A stretch of DNA of 64,000 bases from Benzoatithermus sp963720725 (GCA_963720725.1 CAVRGN010000003.1:806001-870000), one strand, 5' to 3'; shown: positions 17,087 to 26,635, counted from the first letter of the stretch. Translations and numbers: made by a program. The notes: generated by a model from the sequence alone, not told the origin.

Positions 17087-18006
17087 GGATCGCGGTACTC
17101 GGCGCCGGTGGAGTCGGCGGCTATTTCGGCGCCCGGCTCGCGGCGAGCGGCAACGACGTCACGTTCATCGCACGCGGTGCTCACGCCGCGGCCATGCGAG
17201 AGCGGGGGCTCGAGGTCCTCTCGCCCTTGGGCGACCTGCATCTCCAGCCGGTCAAGCTCCACGAGGATTGGCGGACCACCGGCCTGGTCGACATCGTCCT
17301 GGTCGCGGTCAAGATGTACGACCTCGCCGCCGCCGCGGCGGCCATCAAGCCGCTTCTCACGGCCGACACCGCCGTGGTGCCGTTCCAGAACGGCGTCGAG
17401 GCGCAGGCGATCCTCGAGCAGGCGCTGGGAGCGCGCTATGTCTGCGGCGGTGCTGCCTATATTGCCGCGGCGATCGAGGCTCCGGGTGTCATCCGCCATG
17501 TCGGCAAGGGCGCGCGGCTGGTGTTCGGTGAGGCGCGAGAAAGCCAGTCCTGGCGCCTGGAGACGCTCGAGGCAGGCTGTCGCGGGGCGGGAATCGACTG
17601 CCTCCTGTCACCCGATATCGCCGTCGAGGTGTGGAAGAAATTCGTGTTCCTGGCGCCGTTCGCCGGCATCACCTGCGCCGGTCGGACCAGCATCGGCGCC
17701 GTGCGCGAGGACCCGCTGCTCTGGCGCCGGTTCATGGCCATGGTCGAGGAGGCCGTGGCGGTGGCGCGGGCGCAAGGCGTGGACCTGCCCGAAGGCACGG
17801 AAGCCGAGCGGATCGAACTTGCCCGCAAACTGCCGACCGAGATGAAGTCGTCGATGTTGCACGACCTGGAGGCGGGCCGGCGTCTGGAGCTCGACTGGCT
17901 GTCGGGTGCGGTGGTCCGGCTGGGCGAGGCAGCTGCCGTGGCGACCCCGGTTACCCGCGAAATCTATGACGAGCTGGCGCCCATGGCGGGATCTCCGGCC
18001 GCCTGA
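17083..18006 (+). CDS. panE: 2-dehydropantoate 2-reductase (ketopantoate reductase)
   Basis: Protein of 307 aa. It reduces ketopantoate to pantoate with NADPH in pantothenate synthesis. The Rossmann fingerprint AVLGAGGVGGYFGARLA is at the N-terminus. IVLVAVKMYD and VPFQNGVEAQ are family signatures, the catalytic Lys lies in EVWKKFVFLAPFAGITC, and KSSMLHDLEAGRRLELDWLSG is the conserved C-terminal motif. The ATG overlaps the pdxJ stop. Paralogues of this family with other 2-oxoacid substrates are common, so the exact substrate is inferred. Confidence 0.9.
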   Translation: MRIAVLGAGGVGGYFGARLAASGNDVTFIARGAHAAAMRERGLEVLSPLGDLHLQPVKLHEDWRTTGLVDIVLVAVKMYDLAAAAAAIKPLLTADTAVVPFQNGVEAQAILEQALGARYVCGGAAYIAAAIEAPGVIRHVGKGARLVFGEARESQSWRLETLEAGCRGAGIDCLLSPDIAVEVWKKFVFLAPFAGITCAGRTSIGAVREDPLLWRRFMAMVEEAVAVARAQGVDLPEGTEAERIELARKLPTEMKSSMLHDLEAGRRLELDWLSGAVVRLGEAAAVATPVTREIYDELAPMAGSPAA

Positions 18007-18141
18007 CGGCCGCCGCCGGCACTTTCTCCCCTGCTCGACCGGAACGATCGCCGCCTTCAGGCGCTGTTTCGCGGACGCGCGCTGCTGTCCAATACGGGCC
18101 GATGCGCTGCGAACCTGCGTTCGGTCCCATCTGGAGGCGGC

Positions 18142-18759
18142 ATGGTGCCCAATCATCAGGACGATTTGCGGCTCGGGTTAAGTCGCCGAACCGTGCTCAC
18201 CACCTCCGCGGCCTGCGCCGCGATTCCCGCGGCCGCCGCCGCGCAGGCCGCGGACGCCCCATCGTCGCCGGCACCTGATCCGCGCCAGCCCGTGACCGTG
18301 GCGCTGACCGTCAATGGCCGCGAGCATCGGCTGACGCTGGACTCGCGCACATCGCTTCTCGACGCCTTGCGCCGCGATCTCGGGCTGACCGGCTCGAAGA
18401 AGGGCTGCGACCATGGGCAGTGCGGCGCCTGCACCGTCCTCGTCGGCGGTCAGCGCCAACTCGCCTGCCTGACATTGGCGATCATGGTACGCGAGCCGGT
18501 GCAGACGATCGAGGGGCTCGCGGGCACCGACGGCGAGCTCCACCCGATGCAGCAGGCGTTCATCGATCAGGACGCCTTCCAATGCGGCTACTGCACCCCG
18601 GGCCAAATCCTGAGTGCCATCGCCTGTGTCGAGGAGGGACATGCCGGGAGTGAGGCCGAGATCCGCGAGTATATGAGCGGCAATCTGTGCCGCTGCGCCG
18701 CCTACCCGCACATCGTGGCCGCGATCCGCCAAGCGGCGCCCGCCATCCAGGGAGGGTGA
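18142..18759 (+). CDS. paoA: Aldehyde oxidoreductase [2Fe-2S] subunit (PaoA-like), Tat-exported
   Basis: Protein of 205 aa. It starts with a Tat signal (SRRTVLTTSAACAAIPAAAAAQA), as in E. coli PaoA. A plant-ferredoxin-type [2Fe-2S] domain carries the CDHGQCGACTVLV cysteines, with the fourth in QLACLTL. The second cluster domain has QCGYCTPGQIL and GNLCRCAAYPHI. All eight cluster ligands are present. The complex passes electrons from the molybdenum centre to FAD in periplasmic aromatic-aldehyde detoxification. The next gene starts 4 nt later. Confidence 0.94.
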   Translation: MVPNHQDDLRLGLSRRTVLTTSAACAAIPAAAAAQAADAPSSPAPDPRQPVTVALTVNGREHRLTLDSRTSLLDALRRDLGLTGSKKGCDHGQCGACTVLVGGQRQLACLTLAIMVREPVQTIEGLAGTDGELHPMQQAFIDQDAFQCGYCTPGQILSAIACVEEGHAGSEAEIREYMSGNLCRCAAYPHIVAAIRQAAPAIQGG

Positions 18760-18763
18760 CGCC

Positions 18764-19780
18764 ATGTACCCGTTCCTCTACCGCCGCGTCGCCGACGTCC
18801 AGGCAGCCGTCGGCACTGCCGGCAACGCCGCCTGGGACGGCCCGCCGACCGAAGCGCCGGCCCAGTTTCTGGCGGGCGGGACCACCCTGCTCGACCTGAT
18901 GAAGCTCGGCACCATGCGGCCGGAGATCGTCGTCGACATCAACGATCTCGCCCGCGAGCACGGGACTGTCGCCGCCGGCGGGGACGGGCTGCGGCTCGGT
19001 GCGCTGGTGCGCATGAGCGCGGCCGCCGCGCATCCGGCAATCCTGCGCGACTATCCGGCGATCGCCCAGTCGCTGCAGCAGGCGGCGAGCGCCCAGCTGC
19101 GCAACATGGCCTCCTTGGGAGGCAACGTGCTGCAGCGGACGCGCTGCGAGTATTTCCGTGACCCGAGCTGGCGCGCCTGCAACAAGCGGCTCCCGGGCTC
19201 GGGCTGTGCCGCCCTGGAAGGCGTCAACCGCAAGCATGCCGTCCTCGGCGTCGGCGAACGGTGCATCGCCGAGTATCCGGGCGATCTGGCGCCTACGCTC
19301 GTGGCGTTCGGTGCGGTCGTCGAGACGCTCGGGCCAGACGGTCCGCGGCAATTCCCGCTCGAGGAGCTGCACCGCGGCCCGGAGGATCCGAACGTCGAGA
19401 CCGTGCTGGCGCCGGGCGAGATCATCACCGGGTTCACCGTCCCGGCTGGGCCTTGGACGCGGCGGTCGCTCTACTTGAAGGTCCGCGACCGCGAGTCCTA
19501 CGCCTTCGGGCTCGCCACCGCCGCGGTCGCCCTCGATCTTCGCGCCGGCACGGTCGTGGAGGCCAGGATCGGCCTGGGCGGCGTCGCCTATCGCCCCTGG
19601 CGTGCCCACGAGGCCGAGGCGGTGCTCAAGGGCCAGCGCCTGAGCGCGGAGGCAGCCGAGGCGGCGGCGGAGGCCGCGTTCGCGGGCGCGGTCACCCGGG
19701 ACGACAATGCCTACAAGCCTGAGCTCGGCCGGCGCACGTTGGTGCGCGCTGTGATGCAGGCCGCGGCGCTGGAGGTCTGA
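18764..19780 (+). CDS. paoB: Aldehyde oxidoreductase FAD-binding subunit (PaoB-like)
   Basis: Protein of 338 aa of the xanthine dehydrogenase FAD-subunit family. FLAGGTTLLDLMKLG is the FAD-binding PP-loop, and LRNMASLGGNVLQRTRC is the second FAD motif. The insert with Cys residues in RTRCEYF, WRACNKR, GSGCAAL and ERCIAEY matches the extra [4Fe-4S]-binding loop of E. coli PaoB, so this is an aldehyde oxidoreductase rather than a generic xanthine dehydrogenase. It has no signal peptide of its own; export with the Tat-carrying small subunit is the known mechanism for PaoABC. Confidence 0.94.
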   Translation: MYPFLYRRVADVQAAVGTAGNAAWDGPPTEAPAQFLAGGTTLLDLMKLGTMRPEIVVDINDLAREHGTVAAGGDGLRLGALVRMSAAAAHPAILRDYPAIAQSLQQAASAQLRNMASLGGNVLQRTRCEYFRDPSWRACNKRLPGSGCAALEGVNRKHAVLGVGERCIAEYPGDLAPTLVAFGAVVETLGPDGPRQFPLEELHRGPEDPNVETVLAPGEIITGFTVPAGPWTRRSLYLKVRDRESYAFGLATAAVALDLRAGTVVEARIGLGGVAYRPWRAHEAEAVLKGQRLSAEAAEAAAEAAFAGAVTRDDNAYKPELGRRTLVRAVMQAAALEV

Positions 19781-19781
19781 G

Positions 19782-22082
19782 ATGGTCGAGAGCGTGGGAA
19801 CCATGACGGGGATCGGGACCGCGACCTCGCGGGTGGACGGCCGTGCCAAGGTGATGGGCGCTGCGCGCTACGGCTCCGACTTCGACGGGGGCGCCAGCCC
19901 GCTCCAGGCATTCCTGGCCACGAGCACCATCGCCAAGGGGCGGATCGCCGAGCTCGACGAGAGTGCCGCGCGGGAGGTGCCGGGTGTGGTCGAGATCCTC
20001 ACCCACCGCAACGTCGGTGACCGGATCAAGCCGGGCAAGACGTTCAGCGACAAGGGCTACATGGGCACCTCGATCGCACCCCTGGCCTCCGATCGCATCT
20101 GGCACGACGGGCAGATCGTGGCCGTCGTCGTGGCCGAGACCTTCGAGGCGGCGCGGGAGGGGGCCCACCGCCTGCGCATCTCCTACGCCGAAGAGGCTCC
20201 GGCGGCCACGTTCGGCAGCGACGGCGCGACCACCAAAGCGGCGCAAGCGGAAGGCGAGAGCCCGCGGGTCGGCGATGCCGATACGGCGCTGGCCGCGGCG
20301 CCGGTCACGCTCGACCAGACCTACGTCACGCCGATCCAGCACCACAATCCGATCGAGCTGTTCACGACCGCCTGCGCCTGGGCGGACGACCGGCTGACCG
20401 TGTGGGAATCGAGCCAGAACGTCTACGGCTACCAGTACGGATTGGCCGAGCAACTGGGCATCGACCCCTCGCAGGTCCACGTGATCTCGCCCTTCATCGG
20501 CGGCGCATTCGGCTCGCGCGGGTCGCTGACCCAGCGCACGGCGCTGATCGCCTTCGCCGCGCGCCGGTTGAACCGCCCGGTGAAGCTGGAGGCGACCCGG
20601 CGGCAGGGCTTCACCATCGCCACCTACCGAGCGGAGACGCGTCATCGCATCCGGCTCGGCGCCGGCCGCGACGGCAAGCTTCAAGCCCTGGTGCACGAAG
20701 GGTGGGAGGTGTCCTCGCGTCCCGACGACTACACCGTTGCGGGGACCGACGCGTCGACCCGGATCTACGCGTGCCCGAACGTCCGTTCCGCCGTGCATGT
20801 GGTCAATGCCGACCGCAACACGCCGGGCTTCATGCGCTCGCCGCCCGAGGTGCCCTACCTGTTCGCGATCGAATCGGCCATGGACGAGCTCGCCTACGCC
20901 CTGGCCATGGACCCGGTCGAGCTGCGCCGGAGGAACGACACGCACAAGGAGCCGATCGGCGGACTGCCCTATTCGTCGCGGCATCTGGTCGAGTGCTTCG
21001 ACCAGGCTGGTGCGGCTTTCGGTTGGCAGGGGCGCGATCCGCAGCCGGGTGCGATGCGCGACGGCGACTGGCTGATCGGCTGGGGCTGCGCCTCGACCCT
21101 CTATCCGACGCTGGTCGGGCCGGCGGCGGCCCGGGTGATCCTGTCGCCCGAGGGCGATGCGCGCGTGCAGACGGCGGCGCACGACGTGGGCACGGGCGCC
21201 TACACGGTCGTGGCGCAGATCGTGGCCGAGCGGCTCGGATTGCCGCTGGAACGGATCCATGTCGAGCTCGGCGATTCCGAGCTGCCGGCAGCTCCGGTGG
21301 CCGGCGGCTCCAACACGACGGCGAGTGTCTGCAACGTGGTCGCGAAGGCGTGCGAGGATCTGCGTTCGCGCCTCGCCCAAGCCGCCGTGCGCGATGCCGA
21401 CGCTCCGTTCCATGGCAGGGATGCTGGCGCACTGTCGCTCGCGGGCGGTGGCCTGCACGGACCGGACGGCGCCACCGAGCCGCTGCGGGACGCGATCCGT
21501 CGCGCCGCCAACGGTGCGATGGAGGCCTATGCCGAGAACATTCCCGACGGCGCGCCGGCCTCGGCCATGGCGGCTCTCTATCGCGGCATCCCGGCCCTGG
21601 TCGGCGGGTCGAGCCTCGAGGATCGGGTCCAGTTCGCATTCGGGGCCCAGTTCGTGGAGGTACGGGTCCACGCCCGCACGCGGGAGATCCGAGCGCCACG
21701 CATCGTCGGCGCCTATGCCGCCGGCCGGATCGTCAACCCGAAGACCGCCAAGAGCCAGCTCATGGGCGGGCAGATCTGGGGGATCAGTTCCGCCCTGCAC
21801 GAAGCGACCGAAATCGACCGCCGTTCCGCCCGCTACTACAACACCAACCTCGCCGAATACCTGATCCCGGTGAACGCGGACATCCAGGAGGTCCAGACCA
21901 TCCTGGTGCCGGAGGAGGACAACGAGGTGAACGCGCTCGGGATCAAGGGGGTGGGCGAGCTCGGCAATGTCGGGCTCAATGCGGCCGTCGCGAACGCGGT
22001 CTATCACGCCACCGGCGTCCGGGTGCGCGAGCTGCCGATCCGCCTGGAGAAATTGCTGGACGCCGATTCGATCCCTGCATGA
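19782..22082 (+). CDS. paoC: Aldehyde oxidoreductase molybdenum-binding subunit (PaoC-like)
   Basis: Protein of 766 aa. The N-terminal a/b-hammerhead domain starts at GRAKVMGAARYGSD. Molybdopterin-binding segments include FIGGAFGSRG, the MRSPPEVPYLFAIES region and AAHDVGTGAYTV. The catalytic glutamate lies in the C-terminal GIKGVGELGNVG, as in xanthine oxidase-family enzymes. The cofactor in PaoC is molybdopterin cytosine dinucleotide, which needs a PaoD/XdhC-type chaperone; none is encoded next to it here. The gene starts 2 nt after paoB. Expected role: oxidation of aldehydes to acids in the periplasm. Confidence 0.95.
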   Translation: MVESVGTMTGIGTATSRVDGRAKVMGAARYGSDFDGGASPLQAFLATSTIAKGRIAELDESAAREVPGVVEILTHRNVGDRIKPGKTFSDKGYMGTSIAPLASDRIWHDGQIVAVVVAETFEAAREGAHRLRISYAEEAPAATFGSDGATTKAAQAEGESPRVGDADTALAAAPVTLDQTYVTPIQHHNPIELFTTACAWADDRLTVWESSQNVYGYQYGLAEQLGIDPSQVHVISPFIGGAFGSRGSLTQRTALIAFAARRLNRPVKLEATRRQGFTIATYRAETRHRIRLGAGRDGKLQALVHEGWEVSSRPDDYTVAGTDASTRIYACPNVRSAVHVVNADRNTPGFMRSPPEVPYLFAIESAMDELAYALAMDPVELRRRNDTHKEPIGGLPYSSRHLVECFDQAGAAFGWQGRDPQPGAMRDGDWLIGWGCASTLYPTLVGPAAARVILSPEGDARVQTAAHDVGTGAYTVVAQIVAERLGLPLERIHVELGDSELPAAPVAGGSNTTASVCNVVAKACEDLRSRLAQAAVRDADAPFHGRDAGALSLAGGGLHGPDGATEPLRDAIRRAANGAMEAYAENIPDGAPASAMAALYRGIPALVGGSSLEDRVQFAFGAQFVEVRVHARTREIRAPRIVGAYAAGRIVNPKTAKSQLMGGQIWGISSALHEATEIDRRSARYYNTNLAEYLIPVNADIQEVQTILVPEEDNEVNALGIKGVGELGNVGLNAAVANAVYHATGVRVRELPIRLEKLLDADSIPA

Positions 22083-22246
22083 CGGGCCTTGCCGGCACCG
22101 CCGGTGCGCGGGCCGTTCCGCGTGCTTGCCGAGAGATCGCGGAATCCGCTGGCCCGCATCGGCGCCAGGAACATCCAGGCGAGCTCGCGCATTTGAACGG
22201 GAGCGGGGCTCCGGCCTCGCCCGTGGCAACCGAGCAGGGGACGGCA

Positions 22247-22792
22247 ATGGCATCGCCTTCAGAGAAGCCCAGCGACGAGGCCGATCAGCGGCAACTCGAC
22301 ATGGCGCGCGAGGAAGGTGCGGCCTATCAACGTTCGCTGAGCTACATGGTCGAGCAGGTCGCCGACACCGGCAGGCGGCAACGGGCCGGCGACTACATTG
22401 TCGGCTTCGCGCAGGAGCGTGCCGAAGGCATGTACTTGCTGCGTGGCGAAGGCGAGCTCGAATGGGTCGAGCCCGAGGAAGAGAACTGCCATCTCGAGAT
22501 CTCGGTCTCGGACGCTGGCGACCAGCGCTTCATCCCGGGCCTCGAAATCGAGGCCACCCTCACCGACCCTGACGGGAGCCAGGTAGGCCCGTTCCACCTG
22601 CCGTTCCTGTGGCATCCGGGGCTCTATCACTACGGGCGGAACGTCAAGCTGCCCGGCGACGGGCTCTATACCCTGAAGGTGCGCATCTCCCCGCCGCGTT
22701 TCATGCGGCACGACCGCACCAACGGCTGCCGCTACGCCCGGACCGTCGAGGTCGAGTTCGCCGACGTCGAGATCCGCACCGGCAAGGAATAG
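22247..22792 (+). CDS. P19/Tp34-like iron (metal) transport family protein lacking a signal peptide
   Basis: Protein of 181 aa. The C-terminal 120 residues match the P19/Tp34 (Fe2+ transport protein) beta-sandwich pattern: LEISVSDAGDQRFIPGLEIEA, then PFLWHPGLYHYGRNVKLPGDG, then YTLKVRISPPRFMRHDR. Family members are normally periplasmic and bind copper or iron through His, Met and Glu. Here the N-terminus (MASPSEKPSDEADQRQLDMA) is charged and no signal is seen in any upstream frame, so the protein should be cytoplasmic unless exported in an unusual way. ATG 22247 has a GCAGGGGA ribosome-binding site. No FTR1/FetM partner is adjacent. Confidence 0.75.
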   Translation: MASPSEKPSDEADQRQLDMAREEGAAYQRSLSYMVEQVADTGRRQRAGDYIVGFAQERAEGMYLLRGEGELEWVEPEEENCHLEISVSDAGDQRFIPGLEIEATLTDPDGSQVGPFHLPFLWHPGLYHYGRNVKLPGDGLYTLKVRISPPRFMRHDRTNGCRYARTVEVEFADVEIRTGKE

Positions 22793-22816
22793 GCCGGATT
22801 TGGCTCTGGCTGGAGC

Positions 22817-24787
22817 TCAGACGTCGAGCTCGGTGACCAGCCTTGCGTTCTCCTGGATGAACGCCAGCCGCAGCTCCGGCTTCCTGCCCATCAGCTCCTC
22901 GACCAGCTGGGCGGTGGGCTTGCCCTCGACATCCTCGCTGCGTACCTGGAGCAGCTGGCGCCGCGCCGGGTCCATGGTGGTTTCCTTGAGCTGGGACGGG
23001 TTCATCTCGCCCAGGCCCTTGAACCGGCCCAGATCGACGTTCTTCTTGCCCTTGAAGGTGGTCGCCAGCAGGCGCTCGCGGTCGGCTTCGTCGCGCGCGT
23101 AGGCGATCGTGCCGCCATGGCTCAGCCGATAGAGCGGCGGCTGGGCGAGATAGAGGTGGCCGCGCTCGACCAGCTTCGGCAATTCGCGGAAGAAGAAGGT
23201 GATCAACAGGGCGGCGATGTGCGCGCCGTCGACGTCGGCATCGGTCATGATCACGACCTTGTCGTAACGCAGGTCGTCAGGCCGCCAATGCTTGCCCGTC
23301 CCGCAGCCGAGCGCCGTCACCAGGTCGGCCAGCTCCTTGTTGCCGGCAAGCTTGTCGGCCGTGGCCGAGGCGACGTTCAGGATCTTGCCGCGCAGCGGCA
23401 GGACCGCCTGGGTGTCGCGGCTGCGCGCCTGCTTGGCCGAGCCGCCCGCCGAATCGCCCTCGACGATGAACAGCTCGGTGCCGTCGCGGGCATCGCGGGC
23501 ACAGTCGGCGAGCTTGCCCGGAAGCCGCAGCTTGCGCGTCGCCGTCTTGCGCCCGATCTCCTCGCGCGCCTTCTTGCGCGCGATCCGCTCTTCCGCGCGC
23601 CGTGCCAGGTGCTCGAGCACCGCCGTGGCGGTGGCGGGATGGCTGCCCAGCCAAAGCTCGAAGCGGTCCTTGATCGCGTTCTCGACCAGGCGCGTGGCCT
23701 CGGGCGACACCAGCCGGTCCTTGGTCTGGCCCTGGAACTGCGGCTGGCGCAGGAACAGCGAAAGGAGCATGCAGGCCGCACCGGTGGCATCCTCGGCGGT
23801 GACGGCCGCGGCGCGCTTGAAACCGATCCGTTCGGCGTGGGTCCGCAGCCCCTTGAGCAGCGCGCCGCGCAGACCGGCCTCGTGCGTGCCGCCCGATGGC
23901 GTGGGCACGGTGTTGCAGTACCAGCCGGTATAACCCTCCTCGTCCACCGGCCAGGCGATGGCCCATTCGACGCGGGCACCTTGCTCCAGTGCGGCCTCGC
24001 CGGTGAACGGCTCGTCGACCACGAGCTCTCGCCCGTTGAGCAGCGCCTTGAGGAAATCGGCGAGCCCTTGGGGAAAGTGGAAGCTCTCCTCGGGCGGGAC
24101 CGCGGAGCCCGGCTCGATGAGGGCCGGATCGCAGCGCCAGCGGATCTCCACGCCGCGGAACAGGTAGGCCTTGCTCCGCGCCATCCGGTGCAGGATGGCC
24201 GGGCTGAACCGCGGCGCCGGCCCGAAGATCTCCGGGTCGGGCACGAAGCTCACCGTCGTCCCGCGCCTGTTCGGCGCGCCGCCGGCGGGCACCACCGGCC
24301 CCTGGGGCACGCCGCGGGCGTAGCTCTGCGTGTAGAGGGCCCGATTGCGGGCTACCTCGACCAGGAGTTCGCAGGAAAGCGCGTTGACCACGGACACGCC
24401 GACGCCGTGCAGTCCGCCGGAGGTGTCATAGGCCTTGCTGCCGAACTTACCGCCCGAGTGGAGCGTGGTCATGATGACTTCGAGGGCGCTCTTGTCGGGA
24501 AACTTGGGGTGAGGATCGATCGGGATGCCGCGGCCATTGTCGCGCACGGTGATGCGGTTGGGAGCGGCGACCTCCAGCTCGATCCGCGTGGCGTGGCCGG
24601 CGACGGCCTCGTCCATGGCATTGTCGAGCACCTCGGCGACGAGATGGTGCAGAGCGCGCTCGTCGGTGCCGCCGACATACATCCCCGGCCGGCGCCGCAC
24701 CGGCTCCAGGCCTTCGAGCACCTCGATGTCGTGGGCGGTATAGCTCTCGCCGCCGCGGTCGCGGGCGAGGTCGAGCAGGTCCGTCAT
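22817..24787 (-). CDS. parE: DNA topoisomerase IV subunit B
   Basis: Protein of 656 aa of the type IIA topoisomerase ATPase subunit family. The Bergerat ATP site shows EVLDNAMDEAVAGH (N-box Asn), TVRDNGRGIPIDPHPK and the GGLHGVGVSVVNALS loop. The TOPRIM domain has FIVEGDSAGGSAKQARSRD and MTDADVDGAHIAALLITF. The C-terminal FKGLGEMNPSQLKETTMDP motif follows. The length of about 650 residues and the absence of the GyrB insert indicate ParE, which pairs with ParC to decatenate chromosomes. Start 24787 gives the family N-terminus SYTAHDIEVLEGLEPVRRRP; the longer ORF start at 24883 adds an unrelated leader. It converges with the P19-like gene. Confidence 0.95.
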   Translation of the reverse strand: MTDLLDLARDRGGESYTAHDIEVLEGLEPVRRRPGMYVGGTDERALHHLVAEVLDNAMDEAVAGHATRIELEVAAPNRITVRDNGRGIPIDPHPKFPDKSALEVIMTTLHSGGKFGSKAYDTSGGLHGVGVSVVNALSCELLVEVARNRALYTQSYARGVPQGPVVPAGGAPNRRGTTVSFVPDPEIFGPAPRFSPAILHRMARSKAYLFRGVEIRWRCDPALIEPGSAVPPEESFHFPQGLADFLKALLNGRELVVDEPFTGEAALEQGARVEWAIAWPVDEEGYTGWYCNTVPTPSGGTHEAGLRGALLKGLRTHAERIGFKRAAAVTAEDATGAACMLLSLFLRQPQFQGQTKDRLVSPEATRLVENAIKDRFELWLGSHPATATAVLEHLARRAEERIARKKAREEIGRKTATRKLRLPGKLADCARDARDGTELFIVEGDSAGGSAKQARSRDTQAVLPLRGKILNVASATADKLAGNKELADLVTALGCGTGKHWRPDDLRYDKVVIMTDADVDGAHIAALLITFFFRELPKLVERGHLYLAQPPLYRLSHGGTIAYARDEADRERLLATTFKGKKNVDLGRFKGLGEMNPSQLKETTMDPARRQLLQVRSEDVEGKPTAQLVEELMGRKPELRLAFIQENARLVTELDV

Positions 24788-24951
24788 GCGTTCGGTTCCG
24801 ATGGGCAAGGCTGCGGCGGCAACGCCGTCATACGGGCAATGCGGACGCACGGATTGATGATCGCAGACCCGGTGCGCCGTCAAGCGCTCCGGCCGGTTCC
24901 GCAGAACAATCGTGGTACATTTGCCGCGCCGCGTCGGACTTGCTCTAACAG

Positions 24952-26226
24952 ATGCATCGTGATCAAAGGCCGATCCGAAAGGCGGCGGAGGAATTGGCCC
25001 TGGCAGGTGTGGGCGACGGGCGCGAGCCGGTGGTCGAGGAGCCGCCGGACGGCGACGCCTCAGGAGACCTCACCAAGCATGCACTGCGCCAGCGGGTCCG
25101 GCAGCAGGCGATCCTGGCCGAACTCGGCGTGGCCGCGCTCAAGGGCACGCCGTTCCAGGAACTCCTGGACCTCGCCGCCGAGCTGACTGCCGAAGGGTTG
25201 CGCGCGGACTTCTCCAAGGTGCTGGAGTATCTGGCGAGCGAGCAGCTCCTTCTGATCCGCGCCGGTCACGGCTGGCCGGCCGGGATCGTCGGCGCCGCCC
25301 GCGTCGGGATCGACCTCGCCTCGCCCGCCGGGTATGCGCTGCAGACCGGCGAGCCCGTGATCTCCAATCATCTCGAGAACGAGGAGCGATTTCGCACGCC
25401 GGAGCTCCTGGCCACGCACGGCGTCCGGCGGGCCATGAACGTGATCCTCCAAGGCGACGGCACACCTTACGGGGTGCTCGAGGTCGACAGTTGCTCGGAG
25501 GGCGAGTTCGGCGAGCACGACATCGCCTTCCTGCAAGGTGCCGCCAACCTGCTGGGCATGGCGATCGAGCGGCAGCGGATGGAGGGCAGCCTGCGCGAAG
25601 CGCTGAAGCGCCAGGAGATCCTGCTGCAGGAGCTCGACCATCGGGTGAGCAACAGCCTGCAGCTGGTCATGAGCATGCTGCACCTGCAGGCGGGCAGCAC
25701 GGACGACGTCAACCTCAGGCAGCAACTGCAGCAAGCGTCGGGACGGATCGCCGCGATCGCCCGGGCACATCGGCGGCTCCAGTCGCGCGAGCAGGATGGG
25801 TTGATCGAGCTGGGCGGCTATCTCGGGGAGGTCTGCGACGACCTGGGCGCCTCGCTCGGCCGGTGTCAGTTCGAGGACGCACTCCCGACGCCCGCGGCCG
25901 TGCCCACACACCGCGCCGTGTCGATCGCCATCGTGCTGACCGAACTGGTCACGAACGCCGCCAAGCACGGCTATGCCGACGGGAGCATCGGCGAGATCAC
26001 CGTGCGGCTGGAGCCCCTGGGTGCCGCTGGGTGCCGGCTGACGGTGGCGGATCAGGGAGCCGGACTGCCCGAAGGCTTCAGGGCCTCGAGCGGCAGCGGC
26101 CTCGGCATGCGGATCGCGCTGGCGCTCACCCAGCAGCTGGGTGGCACGCTCGACGTGCGCGGCGTGCAGGGGCGCGGCACCAAGGTCGGGCTGGAGCTGC
26201 CCGCCACCAACCCGCGCAACCCGTGA
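24952..26226 (+). CDS. GAF-domain sensor histidine kinase (HisKA_2 type)
   Basis: Protein of 424 aa without membrane segments. A GAF domain spans about residues 60-205 (GTPFQELLDLAAELTAEGL... VLEVDSCSEGEFGEHDIAFLQGAANLLG). The HisKA_2 phosphoacceptor region is at about 215-290 with LQELDHRVSNSLQLVMSML (phospho-His about residue 229). The ATPase domain has ELVTNAAKHGYADG (N-box), VADQGAGLPEG and GSGLGMRIALALTQQLGG. Such soluble HWE-like kinases in Alphaproteobacteria often act in the general stress response or light sensing, but no response regulator is adjacent. The exact start is uncertain; a shorter in-frame ATG exists near 25078. Confidence 0.9.
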   Translation: MHRDQRPIRKAAEELALAGVGDGREPVVEEPPDGDASGDLTKHALRQRVRQQAILAELGVAALKGTPFQELLDLAAELTAEGLRADFSKVLEYLASEQLLLIRAGHGWPAGIVGAARVGIDLASPAGYALQTGEPVISNHLENEERFRTPELLATHGVRRAMNVILQGDGTPYGVLEVDSCSEGEFGEHDIAFLQGAANLLGMAIERQRMEGSLREALKRQEILLQELDHRVSNSLQLVMSMLHLQAGSTDDVNLRQQLQQASGRIAAIARAHRRLQSREQDGLIELGGYLGEVCDDLGASLGRCQFEDALPTPAAVPTHRAVSIAIVLTELVTNAAKHGYADGSIGEITVRLEPLGAAGCRLTVADQGAGLPEGFRASSGSGLGMRIALALTQQLGGTLDVRGVQGRGTKVGLELPATNPRNP

Positions 26227-26242
26227 CGGAAGACGGATCACA

Positions 26243-26623
26243 ATGTCGGACCTGCGAGCCCTGCAGCCTGCGGTGCGGACCTTGGCCATGCCCGCCGACA
26301 CCAATCCTTCCGGCGACATCTTCGGCGGCTGGCTGCTGGCACAGATGGACATCGCCGCGGGCATGGCGGCTTTCACCCGTGCCCGCGGCCGCGTCGCCAC
26401 GGTGGCGGTCGACGCGCTGACCTTCCACCAGCCGGTGCTCGTCGGCGATGTCGTCAGCTGCTATGCCGACGTGACCCGGATCGGCCGCACCTCGATCACG
26501 CTGCGGGTCGAGGCGTGGGCGCGGCGCGGCCACACCGGCGAGGAGATCAAGGTCACGGAAGCCAAGTTCACCTGCGTCGCCATCGACGAGAACCGCAAGC
26601 CACGGCCCGTGCCGACGGACTGA
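26243..26623 (+). CDS. yciA: Hotdog-fold acyl-CoA thioesterase, YciA-like
   Basis: Protein of 126 aa. YciA-type thioesterases hydrolyse short and medium acyl-CoAs in the cytoplasm. The signature NPSGDIFGGWLLAQMDIAAG (about residues 18-37) contains the catalytic Asp on the hotdog helix, and VDALTFHQPVLVGDVVSCYADV and EIKVTEAKFTCVAID follow in the expected order. ATG 26243 lies 16 nt after the kinase stop, so the two may be co-transcribed. The ORF extension to 26141 overlaps the kinase and was not used. Confidence 0.9.
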   Translation: MSDLRALQPAVRTLAMPADTNPSGDIFGGWLLAQMDIAAGMAAFTRARGRVATVAVDALTFHQPVLVGDVVSCYADVTRIGRTSITLRVEAWARRGHTGEEIKVTEAKFTCVAIDENRKPRPVPTD

Positions 26624-26635
26624 TCGCGCCGCTCA

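Noticed and set aside
23117..25186. 689-codon plus-strand open frame opposite parE
   Set aside because: No recognisable motifs; it is the complement of well-conserved ParE catalytic motifs and runs into the next real gene.
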